Position numbers and translations under genes: made by a program
Shown: positions 1 through 7,486 of the stretch, one piece after another
How positions within the stretch are numbered: the first letter of the stretch is position 1
Layout of the letters: every line of letters begins with the position of its first letter
The notes under the pieces: generated by a model
What the model was told of the DNA's origin: nothing
The model's database searches: none
Seen by the model: only the letters and a program-made list of their open reading frames with translations
From: Chlorobaculum limnaeum
GTDB lineage: Bacteria; Bacteroidota; Chlorobiia; Chlorobiales; Chlorobiaceae
Assembly: GCF_001747405.1 (NCBI RefSeq)
Contig: NZ_CP017305.1
Location: 1,320,001-1,384,000 of the forward strand
Length of the DNA stretch: 64,000 bases
Reading direction: 5' to 3'

Positions 1-915
1 CTCCACCGCCTCGACGCAAAGCTCCGGATCGGCCCCGGCCAGCTCGCCGCCGATTCTCGCGGCAAGCGCCTGAAGCTCGTCGAGAAACGCCGCTTTTCCG
101 GCGGAGGGCACGGCCACCAGCGACACCGACTCGCGCGGAATGGCGTTGCGCAGGCTCCCGCCGTCGATGACCGCGAGCAGCAGCCCGTGCCTCTCGCGGC
201 CCATCCGCAAGAGCCGGTTCATGACCGTGTTGGCGTTGCCCCGGCCAAGATTTATGTCCATGCCGCTGTGCCCACCGCGCAAACCGGAAACGCGGATTTC
301 AACGCCGGTGTAACTAGGCGGAACCGGATCGCCGGAATAATCGAAGCGCATCGTGCCGTCGAGTCCACCCGCGCAACCGATGAACAACTCCCCCTCGTCC
401 TCCGAATCGAGGTTCAGCAAAATATCGCCATCGAGGACGCCCGGTTTCAGACCGAGCGCCCCGGTCATGCCCGCCTCCTCGTTGGCGGTGAAAAGCGCTT
501 CGAGCGGCCCGTGGCGCAGCGCCGCCGATTCGAGCACTCCGAGCGCCGCCGCCACGCCGATGCCGTTGTCCGCGCCCAGCGTGGTGCCCCGCGCCCGCAC
601 CCACTCGCCGTCGATCACCGCGTCGATCGGGTCTGTCGCGAAATCGTGCTCCGTTCCGGCGTTCTTCTGCGGAACCATGTCGAGATGCGCCTGCAACACG
701 ACGACGCGACGCCGCTCCATCCCCGCCGTCGCGGGTTTGCGGACGATCACGTTGCCCGCCTCATCGACGAGCCACTCCAGCCCGCACCGCTTTGCGAAAT
801 CGACGACAGAGGCCCGAACCCCCGCCTCGTGCTCCGAAGGGCGCGGAATCTGCGTCAGGCGATAAAAATGGTTCCAGAGTATTTTCGGCTCAAGCGAGAG
901 AATTTCGGCACTCAT
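1..915 (-). CDS. pepD: Aminoacyl-histidine dipeptidase (PepD, M20C), partial
   Basis: The minus-strand frame opens with ATG at 915 (MSAEILSLEPK...) and runs off the left edge, so about 305 N-terminal codons are visible and the C-terminus is missing. Visible motifs are those of the M20C metallopeptidases: the HLD zinc/catalytic motif in LQAHLDMVPQKN, LGADNGIG, NEEAGMTGA with the catalytic Glu-Glu pair, and the RVSGLRGGHSG segment that begins the lid/dimerisation domain. Family members are cytosolic zinc enzymes that cleave Xaa-His and other dipeptides. PepD proteins are about 480 residues, so roughly a third lies outside the window. The next gene upstream on the same strand ends at 946, 31 bases away, so co-transcription is possible. 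No clear Shine-Dalgarno sequence precedes the ATG. Confidence 0.87.
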   Translation of the reverse strand, partial: MSAEILSLEPKILWNHFYRLTQIPRPSEHEAGVRASVVDFAKRCGLEWLVDEAGNVIVRKPATAGMERRRVVVLQAHLDMVPQKNAGTEHDFATDPIDAVIDGEWVRARGTTLGADNGIGVAAALGVLESAALRHGPLEALFTANEEAGMTGALGLKPGVLDGDILLNLDSEDEGELFIGCAGGLDGTMRFDYSGDPVPPSYTGVEIRVSGLRGGHSGMDINLGRGNANTVMNRLLRMGRERHGLLLAVIDGGSLRNAIPRESVSLVAVPSAGKAAFLDELQALAARIGGELAGADPELCVEAVE

Positions 916-945
916 GATGACGTTGTTCGATGCAATTATGAAAAA

Positions 946-2106
946 CTACGTTCCGGTGATCTTGTCGGCGGCCAGCCGGAGAAGCTTCCGGCCCGAATTT
1001 TTCAGCAGCTCCCGGTAGGTAATGTCGCCTGACATCAAATCCATGTAACGGCGCGGTGCAGATTCCGAGCGGGCGAGCGCCGAGATGAACAGCTCCCTGG
1101 TTGCGGCTGAAAAGAGGAAGTTCCGGATTTTTGCCGCATAGGCCAGCTCGCCGGTGATGACCGCGCACCGTTTGCGGTATTCGGCGTTGACATTTTTTGT
1201 ATGACCGGAGAGCGCGTCCAGAATCGACTGCGCAGCGTAAAATCCACTCTGCATGGCGTAGGCGATCCCCTCGCCGGTGATCGGATCGACCAGCCCGGCG
1301 GCATCTCCCGCCAGCAATAAGCCGTCGCGCCCCATGCTTTTTGCATAGTCGCCAAACGGCAAGAAATGCCCTTTGACCGCGCCCGTGAACGCTTTGCCGA
1401 AGCGCTCCTGGAAAAAGGTATTGAAAATCGCCCTGAAATCACGGTTCTTCGCGAAGAGTCCTCCGAGGCCAATCACAACCACGTCATTTCTGGGAAAAAT
1501 CCAGCCGTAACCCCAGTCGATGGAATCGAAATAGATCTCCGGCTCGGCGACTTCGCGCGAAAGCGTGGACGCGGGCAAGGTCGCTTCTAGGGCGAAAGCC
1601 TTGCCGTTCCTGTTCGCGTTATGTTTGAAAATGGAATTGGCGACAACGCTGTTTACGCCGTCCGCGCCTATCAGATAGCGATACGTTATCTCTTTTCCTG
1701 ATTGTAACTTGCAGACGCAATTCCGGGCATTGACCACCGTCACCCGCTCGCCCTGCACAAGCACCGCGCCACGCTCTTTGGCCTTGTCGATGAGGCGGGC
1801 ATCGAAACGGAAACGGTCGCAGACGTACAGCTCGCCGTAGTTTTCGATGGAGTTGACGAGCCGCTCGCCGTCAAAAAATTTCGCCCCGTTGCAGCGGTAC
1901 TCGTACATTTCATCCCACCCTGGCCCAAAAATCGCGGCGTAGTTTTTTTTCGCCCGTTGCGTCAGCAACCCGCCGCACAGCTTCTGGCGCGGAAACCGGA
2001 ATCGATCAACAACGCAAACCTCGACCCCGCTCTTGGCAAGCGTATGCGCGGCAGCCGAACCCGCAGGCCCCCCGCCGACAACAACCGCCGTGTAGTGGTT
2101 TTTCAC
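946..2106 (-). CDS. Geranylgeranyl reductase family FAD-dependent oxidoreductase
   Basis: The protein has 386 residues and begins with a GTG codon (MKNHYTAVVVGGGPAG). It carries an N-terminal Rossmann FAD-binding motif (GGGPAGSAAA, about residues 10-20), a CGGLL segment near residue 45 typical of geranylgeranyl-reductase-like flavoproteins, a GADGVNSVV motif near 150 and the second FAD motif GDAAGLVDPITGEGI near 270. Family members reduce isoprenoid double bonds, for example in the phytyl/farnesyl tails of chlorophylls, quinones or archaeal lipids. In a phototrophic green sulfur bacterium a role in pigment, quinone or carotenoid tail reduction is plausible, but the sequence does not identify the substrate. 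Length matches the family. A halogenase or other FAD monooxygenase is a less likely alternative because the CGG motif fits reductases better. Confidence 0.85.
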   Translation of the reverse strand: MKNHYTAVVVGGGPAGSAAAHTLAKSGVEVCVVDRFRFPRQKLCGGLLTQRAKKNYAAIFGPGWDEMYEYRCNGAKFFDGERLVNSIENYGELYVCDRFRFDARLIDKAKERGAVLVQGERVTVVNARNCVCKLQSGKEITYRYLIGADGVNSVVANSIFKHNANRNGKAFALEATLPASTLSREVAEPEIYFDSIDWGYGWIFPRNDVVVIGLGGLFAKNRDFRAIFNTFFQERFGKAFTGAVKGHFLPFGDYAKSMGRDGLLLAGDAAGLVDPITGEGIAYAMQSGFYAAQSILDALSGHTKNVNAEYRKRCAVITGELAYAAKIRNFLFSAATRELFISALARSESAPRRYMDLMSGDITYRELLKNSGRKLLRLAADKITGT

Positions 2107-2194
2107 GCTTTATTAACTGTTAATGGTCAACAATAAGACAAGATAGGTCTTCCGGGGCGAATGGTTCGTACAGAAAATATGCGTTTCTCCGTGA

Positions 2195-2220
2195 GGGCAG
2201 CCGCGAGGGCTGCCCCTACA
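2195..2220. repeat. GC-rich palindromic intergenic repeat
   Basis: GGGCAGCC and GGCTGCCC flank a GCGAG loop, followed by CCTACA. The same GGC...GCGAG...GCC-CCTACA design recurs at 5624-5648 and, in the opposite orientation and decayed, at 7299-7326. It lies between two minus-strand genes and could act as an RNA hairpin or simply be a dispersed repeat. Confidence 0.7.
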
Positions 2221-2307
2221 GGTGCCGCTCGGTTGTTTCCAGTACTTCCGGCAAGGTGTAAATCATCACAGTTTTCGCCCCATCGTCTCCGGCAACGCGC
2301 ATAGCTT

Positions 2308-2706
2308 TCACACCCGCCCTTCATCGCTGAGTTTGTCGAGCTGGTCGCGGAATTGCTTTTGCAAATCAGCGATGGATTCGTATTCGGTGTGGTAGTGCCC
2401 GAGGTCGCCGAGCTTTTTCTGAAAGTTCCAGAGCGACAGCAAGTCTTCGCGGTGGGTTGCGCTGGTTGAGACCGAGGCTTGTTTGAACCAGGTGTAGATT
2501 AGCGGTTTGCCGGTGTCTCTGAATGTCTGGTGTGCAACGTCGAACTCCTCTTCGGTGTATTTGCCGGTTTTGGTTTTGAAGAGGCTGACGAAGAGGTCGC
2601 AATTGCGGATTGCTTCGTTGTATTCGTTCTGCATCCGGGTGCTGGACATCGCGTCGAGGAAGTTTTCCCGGCGGACAATTTCCAGATAAAGTCCCACTTT
2701 TCGCAA
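2308..2706 (-). CDS. TIR-like / DUF4062-like domain protein, 5' end disrupted
   Basis: The intact frame from a TTG at 2706 encodes 132 residues, but recognisable homology extends further upstream in the same frame to about 2788: IFLASSSELREDRDAF can be read there, followed by LYLEIVRRENFLDAMSSTR and CDLFVSLFKTKTGKYTEEEF. This N-terminal pattern (IFLASSSEL...DxFxSLF) resembles TIR-like or DUF4062-like effector domains found beside or inside STAND proteins. There is no normal start codon for the full domain: an in-frame TGA at 2800-2802 precedes it, and the ATG overlapping that stop (2801-2803) is out of frame by one base. Removing one A from the AAA run near 2785 would join them as MRYCRTIFLASSSEL. 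The gene directly follows the STAND nuclease gene and ends in a basic/acidic helical tail. Family assignment is by pattern only. Confidence 0.6.
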   Translation of the reverse strand: MRKVGLYLEIVRRENFLDAMSSTRMQNEYNEAIRNCDLFVSLFKTKTGKYTEEEFDVAHQTFRDTGKPLIYTWFKQASVSTSATHREDLLSLWNFQKKLGDLGHYHTEYESIADLQKQFRDQLDKLSDEGRV

Positions 2707-2799
2707 CCGGTCATTCTGTTGACGGAAATAAAGGTCGAAGGCGTCGCGGTCTTCGCGCAGTTCGGATGATGAGGCGAGAAAGATTTGTTCGGCAGTATC

Positions 2800-5103
2800 T
2801 CATTCCGACAAGCACCCGAACATCTCTACGATTTCGGAGTCATCGGCATCTGTCGCTTGCTTTGGTTCATCATCATACCAGTCGTCTTGAGGCTCCTCAA
2901 TGCGTGTTCGTATTTCCTCTTTGGCCTCTTCAATTCGCTCGTGAATACTTTCTAAAGATACATCAAAAGTCTGCTCAAAGTCAGTTGCTAAATTGTCAAG
3001 TTCATCCAGTTCATTCTCGTCATCAGCTTCGCTGATATGATAATCAAAGATATCGTATCCTTCTTCATTCAGTCGCGTTTTAACCGCTTGAGTTCTGTCT
3101 TCTCCAATTGCACCAGGAGCGACTTTAATGAAGTTCTTGAGATCTTCAAACTGTTGAAGATCCTCGTATTCATCGGCATCTTCGTAGAGTTTGGTGGCCA
3201 AATCAATCAAGCGCTCACAAGCATCAGCGACTTCAGGGACTGACTTCACGGCTGAAATAACTTGAGGTAAATCAGAAAGACTGGCATTGCCTGTTTCAAT
3301 TCTTTTCTCTTCATGCATTAGCACCTGAACGATGAAAGAAGGTCGTTCAAAACTTGGCAGATCATTTGACATACGTATCGCATGAACGATATTTTGCTCC
3401 AAGTTGGTGCTGATCAAATTCAAAACTCTCGCAGTTCCATCACGATTGATTTGTACAACAAGGTTTTTAGCTGTACGCTTGACTGTTCGGAGAGCGGCGG
3501 AAACAATTGCATTATCTTCCAATCCTTCGCCAATTCGAGTAGGATTCCGTTGATATAGTGTTGCATGTGGGGTGAATACTCCCCGGAATTGATCATAGAA
3601 AACAAGACTCTCACATAGCAGCAGAGCTTGATCTGAGTTAATCGAGATATGCTTCTCAAGAAAGTCACGTACCGACGGATCATGAAAAGCTACAGCAACA
3701 CTATGGGCATTGCGTTCACATCGAATGAACGATCCTTCCAGTTCATCAAGTACAGTAGTAAACTCGTTGGCAGCACGCATCGAGCTAAGTTGCTGAGCTT
3801 CCAGTCGCCTGAATGCTTCAAATGCTTCCCGTAAATCCTCCAAGTCAACTGACCCTTGGAAGGAGTATAGGACAAGTAACATGCTACGTGCTGCTGGCGA
3901 AATATGGTTGCGGTAGGCATGCCGCCAGAGAATCTCTGGATCATTCAGTGTGTTTATAAAGACATTTGGATATTCGGCTGGCGCGCAGTCTCGTATATTC
4001 TGGACTCCAGACATCCAGTCCACTATTCGAGGCGAGTAATTTCTGTGATCAACGATGGCCAATAAACTCTTCTTTTGTACTAACGCATTTTTATGTTCTG
4101 GCGTCAAATCCGAAAAGAACACATGATTCAAAAGGATATGAGCCTTGTTTCGGCGAGTGTAGGATCCGAGTTCAATGATGCACTTAGCATGATCAAAATC
4201 CGCAGCATGGAGTTTCTCGTATACAGTTCGAGCCTGCTGTAAAATGTACTCCCGAGTCGTTAAAATAAAAATTGCGTGCTCGTGAACTCGAACATAGGAA
4301 ATAAAGTCCAAAATGCTCTGCTCCTCATTCTTTTCAAGCTTATCCTCCCATCCTGTCTGACCCAAAAAATCGTCATAATAGAATACCTGTTTGGTATTGG
4401 CCTTGAGTAATTTAAAGGCCTCGGAAATATGGCTTCTTACAACAACTGGCTCGAAGCCTTGGCGAATATGTTCAAGGAGCAAAATTTCAGCTAAAAACGT
4501 CTTTCCAATACCGGCATTCCCTGAAATGATGCAATACTTATGCCTTCTTAAAATTTTAAGGGCATCAAAAAAGCTACTATTCTGAACATAGCGCTGGGCT
4601 TTCCGCTGTATTGATTCAACGAGTAACGCTGTTTGACTATAAACGTCACTGTGAACAATCCGCTCTAAAACTGTCGTGCTGGTCAGCCACAGCTTGTAAT
4701 GGTTTCGCTCAATGTCCGGGTAAAGAGTGAGCAAGTTGTTAAGATCCTCGAGTCCGAAGATGTCTTCGTCGATTTTGCAGTGTGGTTCGAATATCGCGCG
4801 AATTTCTTGTTTGTTAGCAGGTGAGAGCGGAACTGATGTTGCAATACAGTATCGATTTGGGGCAATTCGGTTAACCTTCGAATTCTCTTTTTTTAGGGTA
4901 AATAGTAGTCCTGAGTATCCCGTTTCTGCATAGTGCTTGCATTGAACTACAAGTGAATCATCAGCTGATGGCGCATAGCGCAGATCAACGCCGCCGTCTC
5001 TACCAGACTTAAAGCTTTCGAGTACTATACCAAGTTTCTTTTGCAAAAGATCACGTACAAGCAACTCAAAATCGTAGGCAGACAAAGTCTTGAAGTCGTA
5101 CAT
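2800..5103 (-). CDS. Mrr-like nuclease fused to STAND NTPase (nSTAND3-like)
   Basis: The protein has 767 residues; the start at 5103 is preceded by an AAGGAA ribosome-binding site. The N-terminus looks like an Mrr-type restriction endonuclease (Glu13, GRDGGVD at 34-40, then the catalytic QCK at 54-56). A STAND-type P-loop ATPase follows: Walker A GNAGIGKT at 195-202 and Walker B VFYYDDFLG at 240-248, the latter typical of the nSTAND3 group. A long helical region and a very acidic C-terminus (Glu/Asp-rich from about 650) follow. Known antiphage STAND proteins (Avs family) use a C-terminal sensor to trigger an N-terminal nuclease; this one is about half the size of Avs4 and lacks an obvious repeat-type sensor. 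The TIR-like gene follows with overlapping stop/start. AT-rich composition against GC-rich neighbours suggests horizontal acquisition. Defence function is inferred. Confidence 0.82.
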   Translation of the reverse strand: MYDFKTLSAYDFELLVRDLLQKKLGIVLESFKSGRDGGVDLRYAPSADDSLVVQCKHYAETGYSGLLFTLKKENSKVNRIAPNRYCIATSVPLSPANKQEIRAIFEPHCKIDEDIFGLEDLNNLLTLYPDIERNHYKLWLTSTTVLERIVHSDVYSQTALLVESIQRKAQRYVQNSSFFDALKILRRHKYCIISGNAGIGKTFLAEILLLEHIRQGFEPVVVRSHISEAFKLLKANTKQVFYYDDFLGQTGWEDKLEKNEEQSILDFISYVRVHEHAIFILTTREYILQQARTVYEKLHAADFDHAKCIIELGSYTRRNKAHILLNHVFFSDLTPEHKNALVQKKSLLAIVDHRNYSPRIVDWMSGVQNIRDCAPAEYPNVFINTLNDPEILWRHAYRNHISPAARSMLLVLYSFQGSVDLEDLREAFEAFRRLEAQQLSSMRAANEFTTVLDELEGSFIRCERNAHSVAVAFHDPSVRDFLEKHISINSDQALLLCESLVFYDQFRGVFTPHATLYQRNPTRIGEGLEDNAIVSAALRTVKRTAKNLVVQINRDGTARVLNLISTNLEQNIVHAIRMSNDLPSFERPSFIVQVLMHEEKRIETGNASLSDLPQVISAVKSVPEVADACERLIDLATKLYEDADEYEDLQQFEDLKNFIKVAPGAIGEDRTQAVKTRLNEEGYDIFDYHISEADDENELDELDNLATDFEQTFDVSLESIHERIEEAKEEIRTRIEEPQDDWYDDEPKQATDADDSEIVEMFGCLSE

Positions 5104-5165
5104 CTTTTTTCCTTATACGTCAAACGTTATTTATTAATTCTACAAAATACAGCAGTCCCCTCCTC

Positions 5166-5315
5166 TCACTCCGAAGTCTTCCGATACCGGTTCACTGCCA
5201 GCGCCAGCATCACCACGACCTCCGCTCCGAGAATTCCGAACGGCTTTGCAATATCGCCAAGATTCGACCCTTTCAGCATCACCCTTCGCATGATGTCAAC
5301 GAAGTGGCGCACCGA
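5166..5315 (-). pseudogene. C-terminal remnant of an ABC-2 type permease
   Basis: Reading the minus strand from about 5312 to the TGA at 5166-5168 gives LSVRHFVDIMRRVMLKGSNL, then a hydrophobic helix (ILGAEVVVMLALAVNRY) ending in RKTSE. This is the usual C-terminal end of an ABC-2 family export permease, where the last periplasmic loop (HF-x-xIMRxxxLKG) precedes a final membrane helix. No start codon or upstream part of the gene is present, so only about 48 codons survive. It sits immediately upstream of the STAND gene, suggesting that insertion of the island destroyed an older transporter locus. Recognition is by pattern only. Confidence 0.55.
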
Positions 5316-5894
5316 GAGTTGACGAGGATGAACTTCTTGCTCGCGTAAATCTCGGACAGCCCCTCTGCCCGTCGCAAAAGCTCACGGTTTGCAAGCAGTT
5401 GCGCCCCATCGGGCGTCAGGCGAAGCGGTGGAACCTGGTTCATGGGCGGCGTAATTGCGGGTTTGGGAAATGCCAAGTGTAATATAGCTCAATACGCTGT
5501 TTTCCCCATCGGGGTTAACGACACTATTATTTTTGCTTGGTCGCTCTGCTTTATTTTGTAAAGTTTTTTGTGTGCTCAAAACTATCGCCCGCTACCATAA
5601 AGTCCGCGTTGTCCACCAAAGAAGGCAGGCGCGAGGCCTGCCCCTACAAAGAAATGCCAACACTGCGCAAGCCATGCCCCCCCCCTACAATTGAGAAAGA
5701 GCCGCCCCTACACAATACACAACCACGCGGCGAAGGCGAACACGCAGGTTCGCCCCTACAAAAGACCGGCAAGAGCCTCCCGGCCTCTCTCCCATTCTCA
5801 ATTGTCAATTATCCATTATCAATTATGTTCCTTATCTTCCCGAAACCATTTTCACGGGGCTTCTTCCCCGCCAATCTCATAGCGTTACGTTACC
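5316..5894. repeat. Intergenic region with clustered CCCCTACA repeats
   Basis: No convincing gene is visible in this 580 bp. From 5624 a palindrome (GGCAGGC-GCGAG-GCCTGCC) is followed by several copies of a CGCCCCTACA-like end at roughly 25-50 bp spacing (about 5640, 5685, 5705 and 5755), each preceded by different sequence. This looks like successive insertion or decay of one short dispersed element upstream of argH. A small open frame at 5279-5476 has no recognisable domain. Confidence 0.5.
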
Positions 5895-7286
5895 ATGTCC
5901 GATCAGTCCAATCAGAAAGAACTCTTGTGGCAGAGCCGTTTTTCGGAACCGTTTGACCGGGAGGCGCTGAAGTTCTCCTCGTCGGTGCATGTTGACGGGC
6001 TGCTCTATCGCGAGGATATACAAGGTTCTGTCGCCCATGCGACCATGCTTGGCGAGCAAGGGATCATCTCAGGCGAGGAGGCGGAGCAGATCGTCACCGG
6101 GCTGAAGGCGGTCGAGAAGGAGATCGAGTCGGGCGTTCTGGTGCCGGTGTGGGAGGACGAGGATATTCATACCGTGATCGAGAACCGGCTGAAGGAGCTG
6201 ATCGGCCCGGCGGCGGGTAAGCTGCACTCCGGGCGGAGCCGCAATGACCAGGTGGCGACCGACACGCGCCTCTACCTGCGCCGCAACATCGACCGCATCG
6301 GCGAATTGCTCAAGGCAATGCAGGCCACGCTGCTCGACAAGGCGGAGCAGTACAAGCACACCATCATGTTCGGCTATACGCACCTTCAGCGCGCCCAGCC
6401 GATGTCCGCGGGGCACTACTACATGGCGTGGCACTCGATGTTCGGGCGCGACCACGAGCGGCTCGCCGACCTTCGCAAGCGGGCGAACGTCTCGCCGCTC
6501 GGCGCGGCGGCTTTCGCGGGCAGCACCCTGCCGCTCGACCCCGCACGTTCGGCGGAGCTGCTGGAGTTCGACGGCGTCTTCACCAACAGCATCGACGCCG
6601 TGAGCGACCGTGATCTGGTGATCGAGTTCGTCTCGGCCTGCTCAATGATTATGATGCACCTGTCGCGCTTTTCGGAGGATGTGATCCTCTGGAGTTCGGC
6701 GGAGTTCAACTATCTCTCGATCAGCGACGCCTTCGCCACCGGTTCGTCGATCATGCCTCAGAAGAAGAACGCCGACATCGCCGAGCTGGTGCGCGGCAAG
6801 ACGGGGCGCGTCTATGGCAACCTGATGAACCTCTTCACCATCATGAAGGGGCTGCCGCTCTCCTACAACCGCGACATGCAGGAGGACAAGCCGCCGCTGT
6901 TCGACACTGCCGAAACTACCGCATCAAGCCTGTCTGTGTTCCGACGCATGATCGAAAAGACCTGGCTGAACGAAGAGCGCCTCGCCCGCCTGACCGCCGA
7001 GGACTTGAGCCTCGCCACCGAGATCGCCGAGTACCTGGTCAAAAAGCAGATTCCCTTCCGCGACGCCCACCGCATCACCGGTAAAATCGTGGCCTACGCC
7101 ATCGAACACGGCAAGACTTTGCCGACGATCTCGCTCGACGAGTACCGCACCTTCTCCGAAGCGTTCGACGAAGGCATCTACGACGACCTCAAACCTGACG
7201 CCAGCGTCAACTCGAAGAAAACCGCCGGAAGCTGCTCGTTCAAGTCGGTCGAAGAGCAGATCGCGCGGGCCAAAGCAGCGCGTTAA
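5895..7286 (+). CDS. argH: Argininosuccinate lyase
   Basis: The protein has 463 residues, the usual length. It contains the fumarase/aspartase superfamily signature [12 protein letters not shown] near residue 285, the substrate loop segment [12 protein letters not shown] near 115, and THLQRAQP near 160. The enzyme cleaves argininosuccinate to arginine and fumarate in the last step of arginine biosynthesis, as a cytosolic homotetramer. The N-terminus ([16 protein letters not shown]) fits the family start WxxRF, supporting the ATG at 5895. It stands alone between an intergenic repeat region and a convergent protease gene. Confidence 0.97.
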   Translation: MSDQSNQKELLWQSRFSEPFDREALKFSSSVHVDGLLYREDIQGSVAHATMLGEQGIISGEEAEQIVTGLKAVEKEIESGVLVPVWEDEDIHTVIENRLKELIGPAAGKLHSGRSRNDQVATDTRLYLRRNIDRIGELLKAMQATLLDKAEQYKHTIMFGYTHLQRAQPMSAGHYYMAWHSMFGRDHERLADLRKRANVSPLGAAAFAGSTLPLDPARSAELLEFDGVFTNSIDAVSDRDLVIEFVSACSMIMMHLSRFSEDVILWSSAEFNYLSISDAFATGSSIMPQKKNADIAELVRGKTGRVYGNLMNLFTIMKGLPLSYNRDMQEDKPPLFDTAETTASSLSVFRRMIEKTWLNEERLARLTAEDLSLATEIAEYLVKKQIPFRDAHRITGKIVAYAIEHGKTLPTISLDEYRTFSEAFDEGIYDDLKPDASVNSKKTAGSCSFKSVEEQIARAKAAR

Positions 7287-7298
7287 CGAACAATCTCT

Positions 7299-7326
7299 TG
7301 TAGGGTCAGCCCTCGCGGCCGCCCTG
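7299..7326. repeat. Decayed copy of the CCCTACA/GCGAGG dispersed repeat
   Basis: TGTAGGGTCAGCCCTCGCGGCCGCCCTG just after argH is the inverted form of the repeat at 2195-2220, with one arm mismatched. The conserved parts are TGTAGGG and CCTCGCGG. It may add a hairpin downstream of argH. Confidence 0.5.
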
Positions 7327-7435
7327 TTTCGGCAAACCGGGAATAAAAAAAAAGGCGGGTATAAAAACCGCCCCGGCCAGTTTCCAATCCTGTCCACCTC
7401 GTCCACGCCGTCCAGACCGCTCACTTTCCCCAAAC

Positions 7436-7466
7436 AAAAAAGGCGCTCCGTTCGAGCGCCTTTTTT
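7436..7466. terminator. Bidirectional rho-independent terminator
   Basis: AAAAAAGGCGCTC and GAGCGCCTTTTTT flank a short loop, giving a strong GC stem with a T tract on both strands. It lies between the convergent argH and prc genes and can serve both. Confidence 0.9.
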
Positions 7467-7486
7467 CATTTCATTGTAACTCCGCT

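Noticed and set aside
187-1032. 281-codon plus-strand frame
   Set aside because: Lies antisense to the clear pepD gene; composition is that of a GC-rich shadow and it shows no domain.
2219-2290. Short minus-strand peptide ending TLPEVLETTERHL
   Set aside because: Looks protein-like but is only about 30 codons, has a stop directly upstream and no identifiable parent gene.
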